From assembly GCA_964528155.1 (NCBI GenBank), contig CAZGRL010000007.1:23781-87780 (forward strand): a DNA stretch of 64,000 bases, written 5' to 3'. This DNA comes from G001797105 sp964528155. Lineage in GTDB: Bacteria; Chloroflexota; Anaerolineae; Anaerolineales; E44-bin32. The notes under the pieces were generated by a model. The model ran no database searches. It had not been told where the DNA came from and worked only from the letters and a program-made list of their open reading frames with translations. A program made the translations under genes and the position numbers. This document shows positions 15,678-25,031 of the stretch, piece after piece. Numbering within the stretch: position 1 is the stretch's first letter; each line of letters starts with the position of its first letter.

Positions 15678-18178
15678 TGTACGTCGAGGTGGCGGTCAAC
15701 CTCTCTCCGGTCCGCGGGACCTTTCATTACCATGTCCCCGCAGAGCTGCAGCAACGCGTTCGCATTGGTCATCTGGTCACAGCACCGTTCGGAAGCCGGC
15801 GCGTCCAGGGCGTCGTCGTGGGTCTGCCATCCGTCCCGGAAGTCCCGGAAACGCGTCCGATCATCGAGCTGGTCGATCCCATGCCGGTTTTCACCCCGGC
15901 CCAGCTCGAACTGGCGCGCTGGCTGGCATCGGAAACGACCGCACCATTCATCGATTGCCTGACGCTGATGCTACCTCCGGGCTTGAGCCAGGAGGCCGAC
16001 AGCCTGTATCGCCTTGAGGATACGGAGTACCAGCCGGAAGGTCGGACCGCCCAGCGTCTGCGGTCGCTGCTGGAAGAACGCGGACCGCTGCGCGGACGTC
16101 AGATTCAACATGCGCTGTTACATTTGCGGTGGAAGCCTCACGCGGAGAAGCTCGTGCGCAAAGGGGTGCTCGTCCGCGAGCCTGTTCTGAGTCCGCCTTC
16201 CGTACATCCCCGCCGCCTGCGCAACGCCCACCTGGCGGTCCCACCCGATTCGGCCTACGCCAGGTTTGACGATGAGCCGGTTCGATCTGCTCCTGCTACG
16301 GAGCGCCGGCGGGCCGTCCTCGATATTCTGGTCACTGATGGAGGCGCGGTCGAGGTCACCCGACTGTACAACGAGACCGGCGCCAACTTGAGTGACTTGC
16401 GCAGCCTGGAAAGCCTTGGGCTGATCAGCCTGAGTGAGGCCGAGGTTTGGCGAGACCCTCTGGCCGAAGTGGATTTCGTCCCGGCCGTGGCCCCGCAACT
16501 GACGCCCGATCAGTCCGAGGTGATGGAAAGCCTTCGGCGGGCGATCGCCGCCGTTCCGACCTCGCCCGTGCGTCCGTTCCTGCTTCACGGTGTCACCGGC
16601 TCGGGCAAGACCGAGATCTACATGCAGGCGGTTCACCAGACCCTGGAACGCGGGCGCACGGCCATCGTGCTGGTCCCCGAGATCGCCCTCACTCCGCAGA
16701 CCATCCGACGTTTTCTGGCGCGCTTCCCCGGCCGCGTCGGTGTGATGCACTCGCAGCTTTCCGACGGCGAGCGTTTTGACACGTGGAGGCGCTGCCGATC
16801 CGGTGACGTCCAGGTAATCGTCGGCCCGCGCAGTGCCCTCTTCGTTCCGTTGCCTAACATCGGCCTTATCGTGGTCGACGAGTCGCACGACGAGTCGTAC
16901 AAGGAACAGGGCATGTCGCCGCGCTATCACGCGCGGGCGGCGGCAATGGCCTATGCCGGGATGCTCAGCGCCATTTGCATGCTTGGCAGCGCCACGCCCG
17001 ACATCGTAACAAACTATAGAGCCGCACAGGGACAGCTCCAGCGGCTGAGTCTGCCTCAGCGGATCATGGGGCACCGCGAGCGAATCGGGCGACAGGCTGA
17101 TCGCCTCGGCCGCCTTTCGCGTTACCGTCCCGAGAACAAAGACGCGATGGCAATCGATCTGCCCCCGGTGCGGATCGTCGACATGCGCCAGGAGCTCAAG
17201 GCCGGCAATCGCTCCCTCTTCAGTCGGGCGCTTCACCAGTCGCTGGGCGAGTGCCTGGCGGCGGGCGAGCAGGCGATCTTGTTCCTCAACCGGCGAGGGA
17301 CCTCGACCTACGTTTTCTGCCGTGACTGCGGCCTGGTGCTGCGCTGCCCACGCTGCGACACACCCTTCACCTACCACTCGGCTCGCGAACGCTTGCAGTG
17401 TCATCATTGTGGCTACGAGCGCCGGCTGCCGGCCGCCTGTCCGAACTGCGGCGGGCGACGCATCCGTCAGTTCGGAGCCGGAACACAGAGGATCCAGGCC
17501 GAAGTCGAGTCGGCCTTCCCGACCGCCCGCACCATCCGCTGGGACTGGGATGCAACCCGGCGCAAAGGAGCTCACGAGGACATCCTCACCAGGTTTGCCA
17601 GTTTCGAAGCCGATGTCTTGATCGGGACTCAGATGGTGGCTAAGGGGCTCGACCTGCCGCTGGTCACACTGGTCGGCGTCGTTTCGGCGGACACCGGTCT
17701 CAACCTGCCCGACTACCGCGCAGCCGAAAGGACATTTCAGGTCCTGACCCAGGTCGTCGGCCGCGCCGGTCGCGGCCTGCTCGGTGGACGAGTGATCCTG
17801 CAGACGTACGAGCCCGATCACTATGCCATACAGGCCGCCACCAACCACGACTACCCTGCTTTCTACAGACAAGAGCTCGAATTCCGGAGGACGCTCGGCT
17901 ATCCCCCCTTCACCCGCCTGGCGCGGCTGATCTATCGTCATGCTTCCTCGACCTCGGCAGAAGCCGAGGCCAAACGCGTGGGCGAAGCGATCCGCAAGCG
18001 GATCGAGCATGACGGTTCGGGGGCAACCCTCATCGGGCCTGTCCCGTGTTTCTACAAGCGTGTGCGCGGCGAGTACCGATGGCAGATCGTCATTCGAGCC
18101 CCCGACCCGCGCCCCTTGATCCCTTCTGAGCTTGAGGCGGGCTGGACAGTGGACGTAGATCCTGTGTCACTGCTGTGA
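15677..18178 (+). CDS. priA: Primosomal replication restart helicase PriA
   Basis: The ATG overlaps the preceding stop (TGATG), giving 833 aa. The N terminus (VEVAVNLSPVRGTFHYHVP) is the PriA 3'-DNA-binding domain. The helicase core has Walker A GVTGSGKTEIYMQ, Walker B VDESHDESYKE (DESH where many PriA have DEEH), and motif QVVGRAGRG. Eight cysteines in CRDCG, CPRCD, CHHCG and CPNCG bind the two structural zincs. PriA loads the replisome at stalled forks. Upstream are clamp-loader genes and the SOS-regulated motor, so this end of the window is rich in replication and repair functions. Confidence 0.96.
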   Translation: MYVEVAVNLSPVRGTFHYHVPAELQQRVRIGHLVTAPFGSRRVQGVVVGLPSVPEVPETRPIIELVDPMPVFTPAQLELARWLASETTAPFIDCLTLMLPPGLSQEADSLYRLEDTEYQPEGRTAQRLRSLLEERGPLRGRQIQHALLHLRWKPHAEKLVRKGVLVREPVLSPPSVHPRRLRNAHLAVPPDSAYARFDDEPVRSAPATERRRAVLDILVTDGGAVEVTRLYNETGANLSDLRSLESLGLISLSEAEVWRDPLAEVDFVPAVAPQLTPDQSEVMESLRRAIAAVPTSPVRPFLLHGVTGSGKTEIYMQAVHQTLERGRTAIVLVPEIALTPQTIRRFLARFPGRVGVMHSQLSDGERFDTWRRCRSGDVQVIVGPRSALFVPLPNIGLIVVDESHDESYKEQGMSPRYHARAAAMAYAGMLSAICMLGSATPDIVTNYRAAQGQLQRLSLPQRIMGHRERIGRQADRLGRLSRYRPENKDAMAIDLPPVRIVDMRQELKAGNRSLFSRALHQSLGECLAAGEQAILFLNRRGTSTYVFCRDCGLVLRCPRCDTPFTYHSARERLQCHHCGYERRLPAACPNCGGRRIRQFGAGTQRIQAEVESAFPTARTIRWDWDATRRKGAHEDILTRFASFEADVLIGTQMVAKGLDLPLVTLVGVVSADTGLNLPDYRAAERTFQVLTQVVGRAGRGLLGGRVILQTYEPDHYAIQAATNHDYPAFYRQELEFRRTLGYPPFTRLARLIYRHASSTSAEAEAKRVGEAIRKRIEHDGSGATLIGPVPCFYKRVRGEYRWQIVIRAPDPRPLIPSELEAGWTVDVDPVSLL

Positions 18179-18389
18179 TGCGGAGCGACCGGCGCGATTC
18201 CCTTTCATAAGATGGGCGTTCCCCACGCGTCGTCGTCCAGAAGCAGATGGGCTAGAGACTCCGTTCGCCGTGGGCTGAACCTGTAGTGGGCAAATCGAAT
18301 GCAGCGGACTTCAGGCCGATCGAAGTTCTTGCTGACCAAGCTTTCTGAGGGTCTTTCTTCCCCGGTCAGGGGGATCCTAAGACCAGGAC

Positions 18390-18757
18390 CAACCGGGGTG
18401 CGATGCAGCCCGCCGGCCGGTTACTGGGAGCGAGTCCATCAACGGAAGACGCGGCGGAACTGCAGGCACGTCCCGAGGGCTGGATTGCCGGACTGCAGGT
18501 CGCCCCACTCTCGATGCAAGATCACGATGACGCCCCAGGATTCATCCGCGCATTCTCGGGCATCCACCGGTATATTCTGAGGTATCTCGCCGAGGAAGTA
18601 CCCAACCAGTGATCAAAAGGCACACCGAACTTCTCAGTGAAGACCTCCGTTCTGGATTGGTCGTGTGGGCCGCCATATGATGCCGTGACAGGAGATTCCG
18701 GCGGACAGCCATCCTGGAGAATCTAGAGCCTAGCAGCCTGTTTATCACACGCTAGGT
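18390..18757 (+). pseudogene. Remnant of a MalT-like LuxR-family ATPase regulator
   Basis: One frame (18403-18612) reads TEDAAELQARPEGWIAGLQV, then FIRAFSGIHRYILRYLAEEV, the hallmark linker of MalT-like STAND regulators (EARTEGWIAGLQLAALS, SGSHRYILDYLVEEV). After an in-frame TGA at 18610 the match continues in the same frame with VKTSVLDWSCGPPYDAVTGD, and then shifts frame near 18710 to AILENLEPSSLF. Stop, frameshift, and absence of the N-terminal ATPase and C-terminal HTH show decay. Upstream, RCSPPAGYWERV in another frame may be a further piece. The intact gene would have been about 900 aa, so this is a small relic. Confidence 0.72.
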
Positions 18758-18876
18758 GATGATGGCCGATGGTACCACTACCATCACCTGCCTCCCGACG
18801 CGGCGTCGCTATGCCAGAGCATAGAGAAAAGTCATGCGGCGAAACGAAGGCACTCTCTGCCTGTCCGTCAATTGGA

Positions 18877-19086
18877 TCAATAATCCCTAATTCGCCTCAT
18901 GCGGTCACGATACTTGTCCCGAAACTGGGCATTGAGGCGCAGCACCTCTTGCTCGTTCCCGGTGAAGGAACAACGCAGGCAGTAGTACTCATCCTTCTGC
19001 CGGTCGTACAGCATGTCCATGTCGATCTCGCGTATCAAGCAGCGCGGACAGCGGTAATTCAGCTTGCCTTTTCGACCTTGAGCCAT
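18877..19086 (-). CDS. Small zinc-ribbon protein
   Basis: The ATG overlaps the end of the 610-aa gene by 28 nt, with GGGAGA upstream; 69 aa. Cysteines are arranged CPRC-x(20)-CLRC, one four-Cys zinc ribbon, with the basic tail RDKYRDRMRRIRDY. It could be a nucleic-acid or protein-binding accessory factor. Being last in the transporter operon it is probably co-expressed, but nothing shows its role. Confidence 0.75.
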   Translation of the reverse strand: MAQGRKGKLNYRCPRCLIREIDMDMLYDRQKDEYYCLRCSFTGNEQEVLRLNAQFRDKYRDRMRRIRDY

Positions 19087-20891
19087 GTGCGCAATTCTCC
19101 CGGGCCCTTGACCGCCTTCTTGATCCCCAGGGTGTACATAGGCGAGAAGGCAAAGCCCTCCCGGAAATACCCCTCAGCGTCGTCGACATCTGTGAACATG
19201 GTCAGGCGTGTGTCCACCTGAGGCACGATCGCCTCGACCAGAGACACTCCGCTCACCTCGGCCTCGCGACACCGGTAGGCGTAATCGATGCTCTCCGTCC
19301 CGGATGACCCTGTCGCAGCCAGCCTCACGCCGGTGAGGTCTTCGGGATACTCGGTCGTTCCATAGCATGCCGTGATGTACTCATCGACGGTGATGTCCGC
19401 CTGAGCATCGCTGGTGGCGACAATCTTCCTGACGATCTCGATCTCGCCTGTCGCCTCGGTGAACTTGAAAACAGACTGCACGCCGATCACAAGCCCATTG
19501 AACTCGATCTCCACGGGATCGAGCGTCAGAATGCGAGTGTCTCCATTTTCGGAGAAGGAGGCCTGAGTGCGACAGGTGCACAGGTCCACCTGTTCACCCT
19601 TGTAGCCGAGCTTGCAGCTCTTGACGGCGCCTTCGCCAGCATAATGGGTGAAATAGCCGGCCCGGTACATTGATTGCACCAGGAAGGGGTATGAGGCGTC
19701 TTGCAGGTGGGCCGTGCCCACACCGCAGGGGCGCACCAGCCTGGCCGCGTAAGGACGCAAATCGATCATGGCCCCACCCTGGTTCATGTCCAGGCACAAT
19801 CGCATCCACGGATCCAAATACCAGAACTGTTGCCGTCGCGAGCCGTAGAGTATGTCCTTCCAGAGCGCGCACTCGGGTCGAGAGTATGGGTGACTCTGGC
19901 GATACAGATCGGCGAACTCGCTCATGGTGACATCTCGAGCCTGGCCTTCGCGCTTGAGCCGACCATAGTAGGCCATGCCGTCCCTGTAGCTCTTGAGCAG
20001 GAATTCGTAGTCGGCCTCCCAGCGACCGCCTTTGCTCATCCAGCCCGGCCCTACGAACATCATATTGTAGGAAAAACCGGCGTTGTATTTCGCCATCGCA
20101 TGGTATTGGTCGACGATGTTGTTGAAGTAGGGGATTTCCCGGTTCTCATAGACCATGCCGCGCAGAATGTTCTGCGGGTGGGTGCCGTAGTATGAGCCGG
20201 GGCCGTCAAAGACAGCCATCAGGTCCCGGGAAAGGTGAGGGATAGCCACAACGCCGATGTCGTCTTCCTCATCCAGGGCCGGGCAGTGGATATTGCGCTT
20301 CGACGGTATCCACGGGTTCCACGGGCCGCCGTCAAACAGCGTGTACCAAGAGTTGTTGGCGTTCCAGTAAGCCTTTGGGCCCTCCTCCCAGCAGGTCGCC
20401 ACGGCGACCTTTATCATGGGATACCTTTCCTTGAGATAGTTCACGAACTCGGCGTCCAGGTAGTAGGAACCCGTCGAAGTCGGATAGAAGCCGAACGCTT
20501 CGTGAAACCTTCCCAGCGCTTCGTCGACGATCTTTCGCTTGTCCTCCATCGAGAAGAGCCAGATCGCCAGTTCTCTGGATTTGAACCGGTCGCGAAATTC
20601 CTGGCACTGAAGACCAAGAAACGTCAGGCCGATTTCGTCCCCGTACTCTTCGTGGTGTTCTTTCGCAGTGGCGATCGCCTCCGGGCTGAAGAGGCTGGCG
20701 TAAGTCATCTGGATGGTGGTGCGCAGCCCGTTTTCATGCGCGATCGACTGCTGGGTGCGGAAGATGTCAAGCGATTCTTGCAGGACACAATTCCGGGTCA
20801 GGTCCTCGTTCTTGCCCTGGTCGGCCTCCCTCTGGATGTACTCCGGCACCATCTCAGGCCGGTGGACAATCGTCACATAGAATTCGCTCAT
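19059..20891 (-). CDS. Putative carbohydrate-active enzyme with (beta/alpha) barrel, 610 aa
   Basis: Start ATG at 20891 (SEFYVTIVHRPEMVPEYI). The N-terminal ~330 residues look like a polysaccharide-deacetylase or GH57/GH38-like barrel: TYASLFSPEAIATAKEHHEE, GDEIGLTFLG, and GFYPTSTGSYYLDAEFVNYL with the strand-helix pattern of NodB-type folds. The C-terminal ~250 residues are beta-rich (ASFSENGDTRILTLDPVEIE), as in glycosidase accessory domains. No signal peptide is visible, so it is cytosolic. I do not recognise the exact family. The ABC importer and galactanase beside it suggest it acts on imported oligosaccharides. Confidence 0.6.
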   Translation of the reverse strand: MSEFYVTIVHRPEMVPEYIQREADQGKNEDLTRNCVLQESLDIFRTQQSIAHENGLRTTIQMTYASLFSPEAIATAKEHHEEYGDEIGLTFLGLQCQEFRDRFKSRELAIWLFSMEDKRKIVDEALGRFHEAFGFYPTSTGSYYLDAEFVNYLKERYPMIKVAVATCWEEGPKAYWNANNSWYTLFDGGPWNPWIPSKRNIHCPALDEEDDIGVVAIPHLSRDLMAVFDGPGSYYGTHPQNILRGMVYENREIPYFNNIVDQYHAMAKYNAGFSYNMMFVGPGWMSKGGRWEADYEFLLKSYRDGMAYYGRLKREGQARDVTMSEFADLYRQSHPYSRPECALWKDILYGSRRQQFWYLDPWMRLCLDMNQGGAMIDLRPYAARLVRPCGVGTAHLQDASYPFLVQSMYRAGYFTHYAGEGAVKSCKLGYKGEQVDLCTCRTQASFSENGDTRILTLDPVEIEFNGLVIGVQSVFKFTEATGEIEIVRKIVATSDAQADITVDEYITACYGTTEYPEDLTGVRLAATGSSGTESIDYAYRCREAEVSGVSLVEAIVPQVDTRLTMFTDVDDAEGYFREGFAFSPMYTLGIKKAVKGPGELRTWLKVEKAS

Positions 20892-20952
20892 GCTCGCTCT
20901 CTGGCGCACTCGACTGTGTCTTTTTGAGAAACAGGACGGCGGGGGTCCAGGC

Positions 20953-21324
20953 TCAGGAGTCGATTGAGCTCGAAGCTCCGGCGGCGGGAAGCGCGGCCAG
21001 GAAACCATCATATGTCAGGGGATGCCACAGGCACTGATCAGCACCCAGCTCACGCGCCCGCGCCTCATCGGTCGCGGATGAGCACACCATGACAGGGATG
21101 TCGCAGTTCACCAGCTCCGATATCAAAGACTGCGCCGCCTCCAGCTTTTCGAGCGATGGGAACAAGATCGCCGCCGGCCGCATACCGCATACCTCCAACG
21201 CCGATGGGATGCTCTGCATCAGGGCGATGTCATGACCGCTTCGTTCGGCATATCGGCTGACAAGATATGCCAAGGCCGGGTCATTGCCGATCAACAGAAG
21301 TTTGGATGGCGAGGCTGATTTCAC
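20953..21324 (-). CDS. Degenerate receiver-like protein
   Basis: A 123-aa protein with GTG start and AGGA upstream. The fold pattern is a CheY-like receiver (KLLLIGNDPALAYLVSRYAE, DIPVMVCSSATDEARARELG), but the phosphoacceptor Asp is replaced (AAILFPSLEK where DLxMP is expected) and the conserved Lys is absent (CLWHPLT). It is therefore a pseudo-receiver, unable to be phosphorylated normally, perhaps a ligand or protein-binding module. It sits 12 nt after the second permease gene. Confidence 0.65.
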   Translation of the reverse strand: MKSASPSKLLLIGNDPALAYLVSRYAERSGHDIALMQSIPSALEVCGMRPAAILFPSLEKLEAAQSLISELVNCDIPVMVCSSATDEARARELGADQCLWHPLTYDGFLAALPAAGASSSIDS

Positions 21325-21336
21325 GGCCCAGTATTC

Positions 21337-22224
21337 CTAGCCCGAAAGGCTCCCCAGGCTCAAGCCCTCCTGCCAGTAGCGCTGCAGGAACAAGAAGGCG
21401 ATCATCACCGGTACGATCGCCACCACCGAACCGGTGATGACAAGGATGTACAACACCTGAGAGACCCCCGGTTGAGAAGCCAGCGAGTTCCAGTATGCAA
21501 GGCCCACCGTAAGCAGGTATAGATCCGACCTGCTCAGCAGGAGCAGCGGCAGGAAGTAGTTGTTCCAGGCACCCACAAAGGCAAACAGCAGCACAGTCAC
21601 GTAGCCGGGCGCCATCAAGCGGAAGGCGACCGTGGCGAAAATACGGAACTCACCGGCACCATCGACGCGGGCGGCGTCGATCAATTCCAGGGGTACCGCT
21701 TGTTCGGCGTAGATCCGCATCAGATAAACCCCGAAGGGATAAACCAAAGCCGGCAGGATCACCGCCAGGAGCGTGTTCGATAGGCCGCTCTTGCTCATCA
21801 TCAGGAATAGCGGGACAGCGAAAACCGTTACCGGGACGAATACTGATGCCAACACGAGGCCGAACAATAGATTCCGGCCCGGGAACCGATACACCGCGAG
21901 GGCGTAGCCCGCCAGTGCGGCGATCAAGGACGCGCCCACCGCACTGCAGGCTGCGTAGATGGCCGTGTTGCGCATCCAGAGCACGAAATCCCCATTATCG
22001 TAGGCAAACAGGTCTTTGAGGTTTTGAATGAGGTTGAATTCTTTCCCGAACCAGAATCCGAACGTTGAGAAGAGACCTGCGTTTGTCTTGGTGCTGGAGA
22101 TCAAGAGCCAGACCAGCGGGACCATGAAGTAGCCCAGAAACATCACCATCAAGGCGTATGTCAGCCTGCCATTTGCCCGCGGGCGAGCCTTGTAGTGCTC
22201 CGCAAACTCCGTCTTGGCTGTCAT
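21337..22224 (-). CDS. Sugar ABC transporter permease (MalG-type)
   Basis: The ATG at 22224 (295 aa) lies 4 nt after the first permease stop, showing coupling. Six membrane segments are evident, starting YALMVMFLGYFMVPLVWLLI. The EAA loop that docks to the ATPase reads VPLELIDAARVDGAGEFRIF. Closely resembles CUT1-family MalG/LacG permeases. Works with the next permease and the solute-binding protein; no ATPase gene is nearby, so a shared MsmX/UgpC-type ATPase encoded elsewhere is expected. Confidence 0.92.
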   Translation of the reverse strand: MTAKTEFAEHYKARPRANGRLTYALMVMFLGYFMVPLVWLLISSTKTNAGLFSTFGFWFGKEFNLIQNLKDLFAYDNGDFVLWMRNTAIYAACSAVGASLIAALAGYALAVYRFPGRNLLFGLVLASVFVPVTVFAVPLFLMMSKSGLSNTLLAVILPALVYPFGVYLMRIYAEQAVPLELIDAARVDGAGEFRIFATVAFRLMAPGYVTVLLFAFVGAWNNYFLPLLLLSRSDLYLLTVGLAYWNSLASQPGVSQVLYILVITGSVVAIVPVMIAFLFLQRYWQEGLSLGSLSG

Positions 22225-22228
22225 CACA

Positions 22229-23170
22229 CTACCGCTCCCTGCGAGTTGCGACCAAGACCAGCGAGGCCAGGATCGCCGATACGAGCGCCAGGGTAAAGGC
22301 CATCGCTCCCGCGTACTCGAACTGGGCGTTACGGAACGCGGTGTTGTAGAGATAGACGTTCGGCGTGAAGTGCAGATTGACGACGGACGGGGCAACTACG
22401 GTCAGGACGTTTGGTTCATTGAAGAGTTGCAGCGTGCCGATGACCGAGAATATCATGGTCAGCGTGATCGCCGGCCAGACCATCGGGATGCGAATATGCC
22501 AGGAAACCTGCCAATCGCTGGCGCCATCGACTCGAGCCGCGTCGTAGATCTCGGCAGGAATGGCCTTTAGCGCAGCATAGATGATCAGCATGTTGTAGCC
22601 GGTGTACTGCCATGTGGAGATGTTGGCGATGGCGGGGATGATGCCCCTCGCCGTGAGAAACACAGGCGGCTGCAGATTCAACGCGGTAGCAATCTGGGCA
22701 ATGGGCCCAAATCCCTGTCCGTAGAGGTATCCCCAGACCAGCGCCGCTACGACGCTCGGCACCGCAAACGGCAGGAAGTAACCCAGACGAAAGACGGTCA
22801 GACGCCGGATGATCTTCGCGTCCAGCACAACCGCAAAGGCCAGGGCCAGCCCGAGCATCACCGGGATCTGCAACGCGCCAAAGATCAGCACGTTGCGTAT
22901 CCCCTCCCAGAAAAAGGCATCCTGCAAGACTTTGCCGTAGTTGGCAAGCCCGACGAATGTCAGCCCACCGATGATTTGCTTCCGGTACAGACTCGAGGCA
23001 AAGGAGTAGACCAGGGGATAGATCATGAAGGCGACGTACCCAATAAGGAAGGGCAACAGGAACAGGAAAGGTGTGGCACCCCTCTTAACCCGCCGCCACG
23101 AAAACCGCCTTGGCGAATAGCGCCCCTCGTCAGCCGGTGACTTTGACCCAGACACTCCAACGAGGGACAT
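22229..23170 (-). CDS. Sugar ABC transporter permease (MalF-type)
   Basis: ATG at 23170 with AGGAGG six nt upstream, 313 aa. A positively charged N terminus precedes six membrane segments (PFLFLLPFLIGYVAFMIYPL first). The EAA loop is IPAEIYDAARVDGASDWQV followed by WHIRIPMVWPAI. A CUT1-family permease for di- or oligosaccharides. A strong hairpin separates it from the solute-binding protein gene upstream in the operon. Confidence 0.92.
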   Translation of the reverse strand: MSLVGVSGSKSPADEGRYSPRRFSWRRVKRGATPFLFLLPFLIGYVAFMIYPLVYSFASSLYRKQIIGGLTFVGLANYGKVLQDAFFWEGIRNVLIFGALQIPVMLGLALAFAVVLDAKIIRRLTVFRLGYFLPFAVPSVVAALVWGYLYGQGFGPIAQIATALNLQPPVFLTARGIIPAIANISTWQYTGYNMLIIYAALKAIPAEIYDAARVDGASDWQVSWHIRIPMVWPAITLTMIFSVIGTLQLFNEPNVLTVVAPSVVNLHFTPNVYLYNTAFRNAQFEYAGAMAFTLALVSAILASLVLVATRRER

Positions 23171-23200
23171 GCTCTTCCTCCTGGCAAATTCCACTCGATA

Positions 23201-23240
23201 AGACTACCGGGGCAATGTCTGGATGCTGCCCCGGTAGTCT
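23201..23240. promoter_or_regulatory. 14-bp hairpin between solute-binding protein and permease genes
   Basis: AGACTACCGGGGCA (23201-23214), 12-nt loop, exact complement (23227-23240). In many ABC operons a stem-loop here protects the binding-protein message or partly terminates, so that binding protein exceeds permease. Position fits this role. Confidence 0.6.
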
Positions 23241-23333
23241 GCACTACACCAACTTGCGTTGGGGAACGCCGCCCTGACAAATACTATTGCATCAGGGTCG
23301 CGTATCCATTGGCATACCCGGGATGGGCCACAG

Positions 23334-24701
23334 TCATGGCGTGGTGACCGTGAAGCCCTGATCCTGAGCATACGATACACATTGATCCTGCAAGGTCTGC
23401 ATCGCCTGCTCGAAAGTGACCGAGCCAGCGCGGACCTGAGTCAGAAGGTCGGCATAGGTCGTGTACACAAAGCTCGTGAACGGGCTCCACCCAAATTCGG
23501 GATCGACCTGCTTAGCCGCCTCTGCCATGACCTGATGGATCGCCTGCCCGCTCCAGTAATCATACGGCACATCTGACCACTGGGGATTCGCCAGCGTGTC
23601 CAGGGTGACAGGGAACAGCCCGGCCTTGTCGGGGTTGGTGAGCTCCAGGGTGGCCGTAGGGTCTGTGTTCAGCCATCGAGCGAACTCAGCCGCTTCTTGC
23701 GGATGTGCGCTGGCCTTCGTCACGGCGATGGTCGATCCGCCGTAGTTGCCGTTCACCTTGCCGCCCGCCGTCCATTGCGGCATGAGATAGACTTTCCACT
23801 GCCCGGCGAAGTCCGGCCCATAGGAGGAGATGTACGTCCCCCACGCGCCGGCCTGCCAACAGGCGATGGTGCCGTTGCCCAGCGCGGCGTTCCAGTCGTC
23901 GGTGTAGGTGTCGATCGGGCTCAGCACACCGGCATCCATCATGTCGCCCCAGAGCTTGACAACGCGGGTTACCTCCGGCGAGGTGAAATCAATGGCAATG
24001 TTCGCGCCGTCTACGACGAATGGCCGCGCGCCGGATTGCCACAGCATGCCGAAGAACCATCCCTGATCCGCCGTGAAGTTGGACAGGTAGACATTCGCGT
24101 CGGCCTGGTGTAGATCTGCTGCAGCCTGGGCGAATTCATCCCACGTCGTCGGGACGCTGATGTTGTACTTTCCGAGTATTGCATCGTTGCAGAACATGAC
24201 CATCGGCCCGGCATCTTGCGGGTATGCATAGACACCGTCACCTTGCGAAACCTGCGACCACGTCCATGTGACGAATTGGTCCTTGACGTCGTTCGCCCCG
24301 AAGTCCGCCAGGTTTAGCAGCTCGTCTAGCACGATGTAGCCGGGGAGGTGCTGGTATTCTATCTGGACCACGTCGGGTATGTCCGTGTTGGCCTGGATAG
24401 CCGTATTGAGCAGAGTATACTCGGCGTTACCTGCACCTGCGTTTCTGTAGTTGACAAAGATGTCGGGGTGCGACTGGTTCCACTCGTTGACCTGATCCTC
24501 AATGCTCGGCACCCACGACCAGAAGACGATCTCGACCGCTCCGGCCGGTGGAGCCTCCGTCGCGGCGGCCGGGGCCTCCGTCGCGGCGGCCGGAACTTCA
24601 GTGGCGGCGACCGGGGCGGCAGTCGGCGTGGCAGCCGGGGCGCAGGCTGCCATCAACAATAGTGCGGCAATCACGACAAGAAGGGTGATCTTTCTCTTCA
24701 T
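23334..24701 (-). CDS. Extracellular sugar-binding lipoprotein of ABC transporter
   Basis: ATG at 24701 with GGAG upstream, 455 aa. The N terminus MKRKITLLVV...LLLMAAC is a lipoprotein signal with lipobox ending at Cys. An Ala/Thr/Pro/Glu linker with repeated AAATEAP units follows, typical of Chloroflexota anchored binding proteins. The mature domain is a family 1 binding protein: VEIVFWSWVPSIEDQVNEWN, PDVVQIEYQHLPGYI, DWNAALGNGTIACWQAGAWG. Ligand is inferred as a galactan or arabinogalactan oligosaccharide from the adjacent GH53 gene. Confidence 0.93.
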   Translation of the reverse strand: MKRKITLLVVIAALLLMAACAPAATPTAAPVAATEVPAAATEAPAAATEAPPAGAVEIVFWSWVPSIEDQVNEWNQSHPDIFVNYRNAGAGNAEYTLLNTAIQANTDIPDVVQIEYQHLPGYIVLDELLNLADFGANDVKDQFVTWTWSQVSQGDGVYAYPQDAGPMVMFCNDAILGKYNISVPTTWDEFAQAAADLHQADANVYLSNFTADQGWFFGMLWQSGARPFVVDGANIAIDFTSPEVTRVVKLWGDMMDAGVLSPIDTYTDDWNAALGNGTIACWQAGAWGTYISSYGPDFAGQWKVYLMPQWTAGGKVNGNYGGSTIAVTKASAHPQEAAEFARWLNTDPTATLELTNPDKAGLFPVTLDTLANPQWSDVPYDYWSGQAIHQVMAEAAKQVDPEFGWSPFTSFVYTTYADLLTQVRAGSVTFEQAMQTLQDQCVSYAQDQGFTVTTP

Positions 24702-24741
24702 CTTCTTCTCCTTCTGAGAGACGGATCGTACAGCGCGGCCA

Positions 24742-24777
24742 AGCTCGCCGAGTGCTCGGCAAGCTACCTGCATTGTA
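24742..24777 (-). promoter_or_regulatory. Predicted -10 and palindromic operator of the sugar transporter operon
   Basis: On the minus strand a TACAAT -10 (complement of 24772-24777) precedes an almost perfect 24-bp palindrome, AGCTCGCCGAG-TG-CTCGGCAAGCT (24742-24765), lying at the expected transcription start. That is a classic repressor position. Another inverted repeat, GAACA-N4-TGTTC (24872-24885), lies about 100 bp upstream between the two divergent genes. Confidence 0.45.
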
Positions 24778-25031
24778 GGGCAGCGCCCTCGGCGAGTCTT
24801 GTCGCAGAGCGGGACGTTTTTGGCCGTTTCCGAGACCCCGTCGCATCACGCTCAAGGACGGATTGCAGCAAGAACACCCATGTTCGTGACAAGACGGGAG
24901 GCGGCGCAGGTCCTAGAATACGGGCTGTGAGGCGGGGCCATGACGCCCAACGGGTTATCACCACTCAGCCTGCCACTCCCGTTCTCGGCGATAGCCTTGC
25001 AGCCGGCCTACGGAAGAGCGGGAGGGAGATT

